Shown: positions 46,929-55,129 of the stretch, one piece after another | How positions within the stretch are numbered: position 1 is the stretch's first letter | Layout: each line of letters opens with the position of its first letter | Source of the DNA: Collimonas arenae | GTDB taxonomy: Bacteria > Pseudomonadota > Gammaproteobacteria > Burkholderiales > Burkholderiaceae_D | Assembly (NCBI RefSeq): GCF_001584165.1 | Contig: NZ_CP013233.1 | Span: 2,178,620 to 2,242,619 of the forward strand | Length of the DNA stretch: 64,000 bases | Direction of reading: 5' to 3' | The notes under the pieces: model-generated | What the model was told of the DNA's origin: nothing | The model's database searches: none | The model's input: the letters and a program-made list of their open reading frames with translations, nothing else | Program-made: the position numbers and the translations under genes

Positions 46929-47702
46929 ATGCAAGAGTCCGCCGGCGGCAATATCTCGAACATGCTGAACAAGGTTCCAGAAGTAACGTTCGTCTTCTGG
47001 ATCATCAAGATCATGGCAACCACGGTGGGCGAAACCGCCGCCGATTTTCTCGCGGGCGACCTCAAGCTCGGGCTGGGTGGAACCTCGGTCCTGATGGCGG
47101 GGCTGTTGTTGATTTCGCTGTTCCTGCAAATCAGGTCCAAAAAATACATCCCTTGGCTATATTGGCTGACGGTGGTCCTGGTGAGTATTGTGGGCACCCT
47201 GATCAGCGACAACCTGGTGGACAACCTTGGTGTCACGCTGCAGGCCATCACCATGACCTTCAGCCTGGCGTTGTTGTTCGTGTTCATTGCCTGGTATGCA
47301 AGCCAACAAACCTTGTCGATACACGCTATCCATACCACACGGCGCGAAATGTTCTACTGGGCTGCTATCCTGATCACTTTTGCGCTGGGCACTGCCGCTG
47401 GCGATCTGGCTGCGGAAGGGCTGAATCTGGGTTATGCGACTTCGGCAATGATATTTGGCGGGCTGATCGGCCTGGTCTACTTTACTTATTATGTATTCAA
47501 GGCGAACGCCATTGCCGCCTTCTGGATTGCATACATCCTGACGCGCCCGTTCGGCGCCTCCTGCGGCGACTTACTGTCGCAGCCGAATGCCAATGGTGGG
47601 CTGGCGCTGGGAACCACCGGGACCAGCGCCGTGTTCCTGTTGATTATTCTGGGACTGGTCGGCCACCTCACGCTGCGGCAGAAAGTTGCGGCTGCCAGGT
47701 AG
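46929..47702 (+). CDS. COG4705 family membrane protein, copy 1
   Basis: 257 residues from ATG 46929. Polytopic with seven or eight helices and an internal repeat: KVPEVTFVFWIIKIMATTVG-ETAADFL recurs in character as ...AAILITFALGTAAGDLAAEG and ...YILTRPFGASCGDLLSQ. This T(T/L)xGE/D-x-x-D pattern is the signature of the COG4705 group. The function is not known. It is followed 70 bp later by a paralogue with the same topology and then a two-component system, so a role in sensing or coping with an envelope or metal stress is possible. Confidence 0.88.
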   Translation: MQESAGGNISNMLNKVPEVTFVFWIIKIMATTVGETAADFLAGDLKLGLGGTSVLMAGLLLISLFLQIRSKKYIPWLYWLTVVLVSIVGTLISDNLVDNLGVTLQAITMTFSLALLFVFIAWYASQQTLSIHAIHTTRREMFYWAAILITFALGTAAGDLAAEGLNLGYATSAMIFGGLIGLVYFTYYVFKANAIAAFWIAYILTRPFGASCGDLLSQPNANGGLALGTTGTSAVFLLIILGLVGHLTLRQKVAAAR

Positions 47703-47772
47703 GCGCAATGGCAAACCGCTGCATTAACCAAATCGCATCAAAATCCACGTTACTTCACCAAACAGGCAGGGC

Positions 47773-48519
47773 ATGAATAAACTTCCACAAATCACATTGG
47801 CGTTCTGGATCATGAAGATCTGCGCCACCACGCTGGGCGAAACCGCCGGCGATCTGCTCTCGATGACGCTCAATGTCGGCTATGCCGCCAGTTCGATCAT
47901 CCTGATTTCCTGTTTCCTGGTGATGCTGCTGATCCAGCTGTCATCCAGGAAATTCCACCCATTTCTCTATTGGGGCGTGATTCTGGCGACCAGCACCGCC
48001 GGCACGACGATGTCGGACTACATGGACCGCACGATGGGGCTGGGCTATGCCGCCGGATCGCTGCTGCTGGTAAGCATTTTGCTGGCCATACTGGCGTACT
48101 GGCGCATCACCGAGAAAACCCTGGCGGTCGACAATATCAAGACTTTCAAGGTTGAATTGCTGTACTGGATCGCGATCCTGTTCTCCAATACGCTCGGCAC
48201 GGCGCTCGGCGACTTCCTGGCCGATAGCTCCGGCCTTGGTTTTGCCGGTGGCGCATTGCTGATCGGCGGCGTGATCGGGCTGGTGGTGGTGGCGCATTTC
48301 TATACCAGGATTTCCGGTGTCTTGCTGTTCTGGGTGGCGTTCGTGCTGACCCGTCCGCTGGGCGCGACGATGGGCGATTTGTTCACCAAGCCGCTGGATA
48401 AAGGCGGGCTTGGCTTCGGTACTGTCGGGTCTTCCGCCATTCTTGCTGTCACGCTTGCCATTTTCGTGGGGTGGAGTACTTGGGACAGAGCCCGGCTGGC
48501 GCAGCGGGTTCAAGGCTGA
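47773..48519 (+). CDS. COG4705 family membrane protein, copy 2
   Basis: 248 residues, a paralogue of the preceding gene: LPQITLAFWIMKICATTLGE-TAGDLLSM, ATSTAGTTMSDYMDRTMGLG, AILFSNTLGTALGDFLADSS and LTRPLGATMGDLFTKPLDKG. The repeated acidic residue in helix ends (GD/SD) could form a polar path. Transcribed toward the response regulator, which begins 55 bp downstream, so the two are probably co-transcribed. Confidence 0.88.
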   Translation: MNKLPQITLAFWIMKICATTLGETAGDLLSMTLNVGYAASSIILISCFLVMLLIQLSSRKFHPFLYWGVILATSTAGTTMSDYMDRTMGLGYAAGSLLLVSILLAILAYWRITEKTLAVDNIKTFKVELLYWIAILFSNTLGTALGDFLADSSGLGFAGGALLIGGVIGLVVVAHFYTRISGVLLFWVAFVLTRPLGATMGDLFTKPLDKGGLGFGTVGSSAILAVTLAIFVGWSTWDRARLAQRVQG

Positions 48520-48573
48520 ACTGCCATACAATGCGGATTGCCGCGCAAGAGGCGGTGACGCCAAGGGATAAGC

Positions 48574-49236
48574 ATGCGGGTATTGTTGGTTGAAGATGAC
48601 AGAATGATCGGTGAAGCGGTTGAACAGGCACTGAAAGATGCGACCTATGCCGTCGATTGGGTGCGTGACGGTCAGGCAGCGCTGCTTGCCGTCGGCACCC
48701 AAGCCTATGATGCAGTACTGCTCGACCTGGGTTTGCCGAAACGGGACGGCGTGACTGTTTTGCAGTCGATCCGGGCACAAGGCAATCCGGTGCCATTACT
48801 CATCGTCACTGCGCGCGATGCCGTCGAAGACCGCATTCAGGGGCTCGATAGCGGTGCAGACGACTATGTATTAAAGCCGTTTGAGATGAGTGAGCTGCTG
48901 GCCCGGATTCGTGCCGTCATGCGACGCAAGGCGGGGGTTAGTGGTCCGGTGCTGTCCAATGGCGTCCTGTCACTCGATCCAGTCAGCCGGGAAGTCAGCA
49001 TCGATGGCGTCGCGACGCGTTTGTCGGCGCGCGAGTTTTCATTGCTGCAGGCGCTGCTGCTGCGCCCCGGGGCGATCCTGTCGCGTAGCGAACTGGAAGA
49101 CCGCATTTACGGCTGGAACGAGGAGGTGGAAAGCAATGCCGTCGAATTCCTGATTTATTCTCTCCGCAAGAAATTGGGCAGCGCGGCCATCAAGAATGTC
49201 AGGGGTATGGGATGGATGGTATCCAAGGAAAAATGA
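48574..49236 (+). CDS. OmpR/PhoB family response regulator (QseB/PmrA-like)
   Basis: 220 residues. The receiver domain begins MRVLLVEDDRMIGEAVEQAL, with the phosphorylated Asp in YDAVLLDLGLPKRDGV and the switch residues in LLIVTARDAVED and Lys of DYVLKPFEMSE. The winged helix follows at about 125 (LSAREFSLLQALLLRPGAIL, then EVESNAVEFLIYSLRKKLGS, with IKNVRGMGWMV). It acts with the histidine kinase that starts in its stop codon. Its targets probably include the COG4705 genes upstream, but this is inference. Confidence 0.94.
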   Translation: MRVLLVEDDRMIGEAVEQALKDATYAVDWVRDGQAALLAVGTQAYDAVLLDLGLPKRDGVTVLQSIRAQGNPVPLLIVTARDAVEDRIQGLDSGADDYVLKPFEMSELLARIRAVMRRKAGVSGPVLSNGVLSLDPVSREVSIDGVATRLSAREFSLLQALLLRPGAILSRSELEDRIYGWNEEVESNAVEFLIYSLRKKLGSAAIKNVRGMGWMVSKEK

Positions 49237-50564
49237 AGCGCTCGTTGCAATATCGGCTGTCGATCTGGTTGTCGCTGGCCATCATCGGCATCGCCTTGGC
49301 CGCGGGCGTTTTTTCGTTTTTCTCCGCGTTCAGGGATGCGCATGAATTGCAGGACGATCAACTCAAGCAAATCGCCGCGCTGGTCAGCCGCCATCATCTG
49401 CAGGTAACGCTGGCGGACCATCCCGAAAGCGTGCCCGATATCGATCCAGAATCCCGAGTGATCGTGCAGGCGCTGCCGCCAGCGACAGGTTCGGCACAAG
49501 CTGCAGATGGCCAGGCATTGCTGCTGCCGGCAAATGTGCGGGATGGCATGCACACAGTCGCTGTGCATGATCACGAGTGGCGGTTATTTGCGAAAACCCT
49601 GGATGACGGCAGCCGCATTGCTGTCGCGCAACAAACCGAGGTACGCGACGAAGTCGCGCGGGATAGCGCATTGCGCACGGTGATGCCATTCGTGATATTG
49701 GTTCCGGTGCTGCTGATCCTGATGGGGGTGTTGATCCGGCAGATGTTCAAGCCGCTAAGACATCTGGCCAGCGATCTTGACGAACGCTCCGAACAAAACC
49801 TGGAACCGCTCAGCGCTACCAATCTGCCTTTGGAAATCATGCCGTTCGTGGTGGCCATCAATCGGCTCTTGGCGCGCGTTGCACGCTCGGTCGATGTTCA
49901 GCGCCGCTTCGTGGCGGATGCCGCCCACGAATTGCGCACACCTCTGACGGCGTTGTCCTTGCAGGCAGAGCGGCTCGACGCAGCGGAGATGTCGCCGCCG
50001 GCGAAGGAACGGCTGGTGACCCTCAAGCGCGGCATACAGCGTAACCGGATGCTGCTCGATCAATTGCTGGCTCTGGCGCGTGTGCAGCAAACCGCGTATG
50101 GCGAACGTAACGCCGTCTCGATACAACAGGTGATCCGCCAGGTACTGGAGGATTTGCTGCCGCTGGCCGAATCCAAGCAGCTTGACCTAGGCATGATCAG
50201 CGATGTTGACGCACGGGTCGCCGCATCGGAGATGGATCTGAAGACATTGCTAAAGAACTTGGTCGACAATGCCATCCGCTATACCCCGGAGAACGGCCGT
50301 ATTGATTTGTCGATAAAGGTTGATGAGGCCAGCGTTGTCCTGCAAATCGACGATACCGGTCCGGGTATTGCGGTGGAGGAGCGCGAGCGCGTATTCGATC
50401 CGTTTTACCGCGTACTGGGCAATGACGAGGTCGGTTCCGGCCTGGGTCTGTCGATCGTCAAAACCATCGCCGATCGGATTGGCGCTTCCGTAGCGTTGCG
50501 CGCGGCCAGTTCGTCGCCAACCCCGGGATTGAGTGTGCTTCTTACCCTGAAGAGAGCGATGTAA
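49233..50564 (+). CDS. Sensor histidine kinase (QseC/PmrB-like)
   Basis: 443 residues from the ATG at 49233, overlapping the regulator's stop (ATGA); a start at 49212 would add seven residues. Two membrane helices (LSIWLSLAIIGIALAAGVFS and TVMPFVILVPVLLILMGVLI) flank a ~125-residue periplasmic sensor, followed by a linker, the H-box RRFVADAAHELRTPLTALSL, the N-box LKNLVDNAIRYTPENGRI, G1 LQIDDTGPGIAVEERERVFD and G2 GSGLGLSIVKTIADRIG. It phosphorylates the preceding regulator. The ligand is unknown. Confidence 0.94.
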   Translation: MKRSLQYRLSIWLSLAIIGIALAAGVFSFFSAFRDAHELQDDQLKQIAALVSRHHLQVTLADHPESVPDIDPESRVIVQALPPATGSAQAADGQALLLPANVRDGMHTVAVHDHEWRLFAKTLDDGSRIAVAQQTEVRDEVARDSALRTVMPFVILVPVLLILMGVLIRQMFKPLRHLASDLDERSEQNLEPLSATNLPLEIMPFVVAINRLLARVARSVDVQRRFVADAAHELRTPLTALSLQAERLDAAEMSPPAKERLVTLKRGIQRNRMLLDQLLALARVQQTAYGERNAVSIQQVIRQVLEDLLPLAESKQLDLGMISDVDARVAASEMDLKTLLKNLVDNAIRYTPENGRIDLSIKVDEASVVLQIDDTGPGIAVEERERVFDPFYRVLGNDEVGSGLGLSIVKTIADRIGASVALRAASSSPTPGLSVLLTLKRAM

Positions 50565-50606
50565 CGTCGCAATCAGCAATCAGTATCAGTAAGCTGGGGC
50601 GCTCAA

Positions 50607-51020
50607 TCAGTTGGCTTGCCCGGATTTTGCCAGCTTGCCATTGAGCGGGCCGGCAGCCTTGAAGCATTCTCCTTGCGCCCAGGCTTCGGTGAGCGTGCTG
50701 CGCAAGGCGCGCAGCTCCTGCCGTTGATCGCGCAGAGTGCGCATCAGTTGCTCTATCTCACCCAGCCGGCGATCCAGACCGGCAAGCAGGTCTTCCTTGG
50801 AAAAATCTTCGCCGCTGGCGAACACGTTGCGCAACGCATCCAGCGAAAATCCCAGATTCTGGGCCATCTGGATCAGCCGCAACCGTTCCACCGCAGTTTC
50901 AGCATAGACCCGGTAGCCGTTGGCGCCGCGTGTGGCTTTTGGCAGCAGGCCACTGTGTTCGTAATAGCGGATGGCCGACGGCGCCAAGCCGGTCTGGTCC
51001 GCCAATTCACCAATTTTCAT
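50607..51020 (-). CDS. MerR family transcriptional regulator
   Basis: 137 residues. The MerR winged helix is typical: MKIGELADQTGLAPSAIRYY, EHSGLLPKATRGANGYRVYA, then a long dimerisation helix (LDRRLGEIEQLMRTLRDQRQ) and a short effector end with a single Cys (GECFK). Divergent from a flavin oxidoreductase gene with a MerR-type promoter in between. Such pairs usually form an aldehyde- or electrophile-responsive switch; the inducer is unknown. Confidence 0.93.
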   Translation of the reverse strand: MKIGELADQTGLAPSAIRYYEHSGLLPKATRGANGYRVYAETAVERLRLIQMAQNLGFSLDALRNVFASGEDFSKEDLLAGLDRRLGEIEQLMRTLRDQRQELRALRSTLTEAWAQGECFKAAGPLNGKLAKSGQAN

Positions 51021-51025
51021 ATCGC

Positions 51026-51056
51026 TTGACCTTCAAGTTGACTTTAAGCTTAGGAT
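51026..51056 (+). promoter_or_regulatory. MerR-type promoter with 19-bp spacer
   Basis: -35 TTGACC (51026-51031) and -10 TAGGAT (51051-51056) are separated by 19 bp instead of 17. An imperfect dyad CTTCAAGT-TG-ACTTTAAG (51031-51048) lies in the spacer. This is the arrangement that MerR-family proteins untwist to activate transcription. It serves the oxidoreductase gene at 51090 and overlaps the start region of the MerR gene. Confidence 0.75.
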
Positions 51057-51089
51057 ACACCCATTCTTTCTTCAGAATCGGGATTCATC

Positions 51090-52343
51090 ATGACATCAAC
51101 CCTGTTTGCACCATTGCAATTGCCGAATGGCAGCATTCTGCCCAACCGCCTGGCGAAGGCCGCCATGGAAGAAAACATGGCCGACGAAGGGCAATTGCCA
51201 GGTTCCGCCATTCTTCGTCTATATCGTACCTGGGCGCAGGGTGGCGCTGGCCTGATCATTACCGGCAACGTCATGGTCGATGGCCGCGCGTTGACCGGCC
51301 CGGGCGGCATTGTGCTGGAATCCGGGACGCCGCTGGTCCCGTTCAAACAATGGGCTGACGTGGCGAAAGAACAGGGCGCGCAGGTCTGGATGCAGATCAA
51401 TCACCCTGGCCGCCAGATCTTGGCCGCGATGGGCGGCACGGCTTGGGCGCCGTCTGCGGTACCACTGGAGATGGGCAAGCACAGCAAGCTCTTTGTACAA
51501 CCGAAAGCCATGGACGAAGCAGAAATCAGGGAAATCATCGAGCGCTTTGCAAATACTGCCGAAGCGGCCGAGCGGGCCGGCTTCAACGGCGTCGAAATCC
51601 ATGCTGCTCACGGTTATCTGATCTCGCAATTCCTGTCGCCGCTGGCCAACCGCCGTACCGACCAGTGGGGCGGCAGCCTGGTCAATCGCGCACGCTTGCT
51701 GCTTGAAGTCGTGCGCGCGGTGAGGGCGCGTGTTCAGGGTGGGTTTTGTGTAGCGGTCAAACTCAATTCCGCCGATTTCCAGCGTGGGGGCTTTTCCGAA
51801 GACGACGCGAAGCAGGTCATTTTGTGGCTCAACGATCTATCGGTGGATCTGGTCGAGCTGTCCGGCGGCAGCTATGAAAGCCCGGCGATGCAAGGGCGTT
51901 CGGTAGATGGCCGCACGCTGGCGCGCGAAGCCTACTTTCTGGAGTTCGCACGAGAGCTGGCGGCAGTCGCACGCATGCCGTTGATGACTACCGGCGGCAT
52001 CCGCCGCAAAGCCGTGGCGGAGCAGGTACTGGCGAGCGGCGTGGCGGTAGCGGGTATGGCAACCGCGCTGGCGATCGCTCCCGATTTACCGGCGAAGTGG
52101 CGATCCGGCGACGGCCCAAGCGCCGACAGTCCGCAGGTCGATTGGAAGGACCAGGTCATGGCGGCGGTGGCACGCATGGCGCTGATCAAGCGCCGCTTGC
52201 GCGTTCTAGGAGCCGGCCGCATTTCAACCGGCCGGCACTCTGCCGCGATCAGCTTGTTCATTGACCAGTTGCGCACGCGTCGCCTGACGCGTCGCTACCG
52301 ACGCTGGCACCAAGCGCGCGAGGCGTCTGGCATGGTAAATTAG
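51090..52343 (+). CDS. NADH:flavin oxidoreductase (Old Yellow Enzyme family)
   Basis: 417 residues with a TIM-barrel of the OYE type: LPNRLAKAAMEENMADEGQL, GAGLIITGNVMVDGRALTGP, VWMQINHPGRQILAAMGGTA, and the active-site HAAHGYLISQFLSPLANRRT followed by DQWGGSLVNRARLLLEVVRA. The C-terminus (RRLRVLGAGRISTGRHSAAI and a basic Arg-rich tail) is longer than in NemA. It reduces C=C bonds of enones or nitro compounds with NAD(P)H and FMN. Controlled by the divergent MerR protein and followed in operon by an O-methyltransferase. Confidence 0.93.
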   Translation: MTSTLFAPLQLPNGSILPNRLAKAAMEENMADEGQLPGSAILRLYRTWAQGGAGLIITGNVMVDGRALTGPGGIVLESGTPLVPFKQWADVAKEQGAQVWMQINHPGRQILAAMGGTAWAPSAVPLEMGKHSKLFVQPKAMDEAEIREIIERFANTAEAAERAGFNGVEIHAAHGYLISQFLSPLANRRTDQWGGSLVNRARLLLEVVRAVRARVQGGFCVAVKLNSADFQRGGFSEDDAKQVILWLNDLSVDLVELSGGSYESPAMQGRSVDGRTLAREAYFLEFARELAAVARMPLMTTGGIRRKAVAEQVLASGVAVAGMATALAIAPDLPAKWRSGDGPSADSPQVDWKDQVMAAVARMALIKRRLRVLGAGRISTGRHSAAISLFIDQLRTRRLTRRYRRWHQAREASGMVN

Positions 52344-52369
52344 GCCTCCCAACCAGAGGAGCAAGGCAT

Positions 52370-53029
52370 ATGTCGCGCCGCACGTTGAATCTTGATGATA
52401 CCGTCTACAACTATCTGCTGGAACATTCGCTGCGCGAACATCCGGTGCAAACCGCATTGCGACAAGTGACCAGCACGCATGCGCGCGGCACCATGCAGAT
52501 TTCGCCCGAGCAAGGGCAATTCATGGCCTTGCTGGTGCGGCTTATCGGTGCGCGCAAGACCATCGAGATTGGCGTGTTCACGGGTTACAGCGCGCTGGCC
52601 GTGGCGCTGGCGCTACCCGATGACGGAGAGATACTTGCCTGCGACATCAGCGACGATTACACACGCATCGGTCGTCCTTACTGGGAAGAGGCGGGCGTGG
52701 CTCACAAGATCGACTTGCGGCTTGCACCGGCGCTGGAGACACTCGACGCCCGCCTGGCTGCTGGCGCTGCCGGACAATACGATTTTGCTTTCATTGATGC
52801 CGACAAGACCAGCTACGATGCCTACTACGAGCGTTGCCTGCAGTTGTTGCGCCGTGGTGGCCTGATTGCGATCGACAATGTCTTGTGGAGCGGAAGTGTT
52901 GCCAGCCCTGCGAAAGATGCAGATACAGCGGCTCTACAGCAACTGAACGATAAATTGCATCGGGATGATCGGATTGATCTTTCGATGCTGCCAATCGGCG
53001 ACGGCCTGACCTTGGTACGCAAACTCTGA
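52370..53029 (+). CDS. O-methyltransferase (CCoAMT-like)
   Basis: 219 residues, 26 bp after the oxidoreductase and with GAGGAG at its start. Family pattern: ARGTMQISPEQGQFMALLVR, KTIEIGVFTGYSALAVALAL, PDDGEILACDISDDYTRIGR, FAFIDADKTSYDAYYERCLQ, LLRRGGLIAIDNVLWSGSV. It transfers methyl from SAM to a catechol or similar hydroxyl, with Asp/Asn ligands for a divalent metal. Operon with the OYE-type enzyme suggests coupled handling of a quinone/catechol compound. Confidence 0.92.
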   Translation: MSRRTLNLDDTVYNYLLEHSLREHPVQTALRQVTSTHARGTMQISPEQGQFMALLVRLIGARKTIEIGVFTGYSALAVALALPDDGEILACDISDDYTRIGRPYWEEAGVAHKIDLRLAPALETLDARLAAGAAGQYDFAFIDADKTSYDAYYERCLQLLRRGGLIAIDNVLWSGSVASPAKDADTAALQQLNDKLHRDDRIDLSMLPIGDGLTLVRKL

Positions 53030-53078
53030 GCGCATCATCCAGGCCTAGCTGCCGCCTCAATCAATCATTCCCTCAGGA

Positions 53079-53357
53079 TTACGCGCCTGAATAAATGGCG
53101 TCTCCGGCATCTTTTTTCTCAATATGCTGGGCGGTCATGCGCTGCGGTTCCGGCGCGCTCGGGGCAGAAGTGACCGGATAGCTACTGTCGCCTTGCACCA
53201 GCACGCCCTGGGCCTGGGCGTCTGTCACTGCTTGCATGACCTGCGCCCTGCTTAGCGTGGAAGTGAAGGGCTGTTCGGGCGGATACGGTGCTTCGGCAAA
53301 GGCCGATGCGGTTGCGCTGAGAGTGAGGGCGGCCAGGACTGTTGGCAGGATACGCAT
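53079..53357 (-). CDS. DUF4148-type small exported protein
   Basis: 92 residues from ATG 53357. Signal peptide (LPTVLAALTLSATASAFA) and a short mature part with FTSTLSRAQVMQAVTDAQAQ GVLVQGDSSYP, the DUF4148 pattern common in Burkholderiales. These are abundant small secreted proteins of unknown role. An upstream in-frame ATG at 53420 would disrupt the signal peptide and is less likely. Convergent with the methyltransferase. Confidence 0.78.
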   Translation of the reverse strand: MRILPTVLAALTLSATASAFAEAPYPPEQPFTSTLSRAQVMQAVTDAQAQGVLVQGDSSYPVTSAPSAPEPQRMTAQHIEKKDAGDAIYSGA

Positions 53358-54159
53358 GATGATTCTCCTAAAAATTGAAGGTGGGCGACCGCATTGACCG
53401 TTCTTGCGCATATGTGTCATGCGCTAGATCGAAAGCTGATGCTTGCCATCGCTGACTAGCAGTGTAGGTCGCCGCTTCAAACGAACAGATGACACACGGA
53501 TGACAATTCCGTCATGTGTCAATAAGCTTTTTCCAGAGCCAACCCAACCAGAATAACGTTGCGCCGCAGGTGGTTACAGCCACATTTTCCACCTCGCTCC
53601 GGCGGAAACAGGAACATCTCAGGATTGCATCTTGGCGCGTTGTGGCAATCCCTTCCAGGCCATCGGATCCGTGGCAAGAGACGATGCAAACATCTCTCTT
53701 TCAATTGCTGTAGATCCAGCGCCTTTCCTGGCGTTTCGCTAATCCATTCCCAAAGAAATAGCAATCGTCTAGGTTTGATTGTTAAGTATTGATTTTTGTG
53801 ACGGTGGCCGGACAAAACAACGATTATTTTCGCCTTCTTGGTTGGAGTAGTGCGTTGATATACGGCAAGACATATGTCCGTATTCAACGCTTTTAGATGA
53901 AAAATAAGAGATTTTTTTACATTGTTTAACTTAACAATTAATGCATGGAAACTTATTTGTGAAATATGGTTAATGAGTGTTAAAGATTGTCAATAAATAA
54001 AAAATAAAACTAGGCGCGATGATAAATTCCGGCCAATCGAAAAGTGAACGGAAGCAGTAATCCATTCACCGGGATTTAGCCAAGGTGGCCACGTAGTTGC
54101 ATCACAGCAGCATTAACTCTTGCCACCAAAATTATTGACAATTTTGAATAGAGCCAATC
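53358..54159. other. Long AT-rich intergenic region before the giant adhesin
   Basis: About 800 bp, becoming very AT-rich from about 53,880 to 54,030 (AAAAATAAGAGATTTTTTTAC, AATAAATAAAAAATAAAAC in part). No reading frame with a recognisable domain was seen. A TTGACA lies at 54135-54140, too close to the start to serve alone. The AT-rich block may be a binding region for H-NS-like silencers, which often control large surface adhesins; this is inference. Confidence 0.5.
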
Positions 54160-54249
54160 ATGAATAAAGTCTATCGTACCGTCTACAGCGAAGCACTCGG
54201 TGCTTGGGTTGCCGTGTCCGAAAATACCGCAGCTCGTGGCAAGCACAGC

Positions 54250-54252
54250 TAG
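54250..54252 (+). other. In-frame amber codon inside the adhesin signal region
   Basis: TAG after GKHS, before SATAKAM, in the same frame as both the ESPR and the head. An A-to-T change from AAG (Lys) or C-to-T from CAG (Gln) would explain it. Without suppression, translation could restart at ATG 54271 or 54289, giving a protein with a short signal peptide but no ESPR. Confidence 0.8.
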
Positions 54253-55129
54253 TCGGCAACAGCCAAAGCGATGGCGATAGCGGTTCTGATGGCAGGCGCT
54301 GGTGGTGTCAATGTGGCCTATGCGCAATATAACGCCGGCGGCGGCAATGCAACAGGAGTCCAAGCGATTGCCATCGCGGGCAACTCAGGCTCCACTGCCA
54401 CTGCGAGCGGAGTCACCTCCATCGCAGTTGGTAATAATGCCAACGCCGCAGCCAACTACTCTCAAGCATTCGGGCAAAATTCCCTGGCCAGTGGTACGAG
54501 TGCGATTGCCTTGGGATCGGGTTCCAAGTCAACCAATACGGGAAGCACGGCGGTCGGCAATGATACTCAGGCGACAGGCGTCGGCTCCACCGCGATAGGT
54601 GGCGGGAATAATGGGAACGGCGGTATTGTCGGAGCGCAAGCGCTGGCGGATACCTCGGTGGCAATCGGGCGTGCCGTCGTCAGCTCGGGAGCTACATCAG
54701 GGATTGCCATCGGTACAGGCGCCAACGCAAGCGTGGTCGGTTCGGTCGCACTTGGGGCATCGGCAACCACTACCAGCACCGCGTCGACGGCGACCGGCGG
54801 TACGGGCAGCGTCAGCAGCGTTACCATTGGTAGCGCGACCTACGGCACATTCGCAGGCGCGAGCTCTGCCTCTGGCGTTGTCAGTGTAGGTGCACCGGGA
54901 TCGGAGCGTCGCATCCAGAATGTCGCCGCCGGCCTGATCGGCGCTAGCAGCACTGATGCCATCAACGGTAGTCAGCTGTATACCGTGGCCAGTAGCACTG
55001 GCTCGAATATCGCTAGCCTGTCGACTGGTTTGAGCACCACCAACAGTAATGTCACATCGTTGTCGACATCAACTTCGACCGGCATCAGTACATCACGGGT
55101 AGCAGAAGCGTCCTTGTCGACGGGTTTGA

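Noticed and set aside
53519..53887. 122-residue frame on the minus strand in the gap before the adhesin
   Set aside because: Composition is not protein-like along its length, it has no clear start signal, and no family was recognised.
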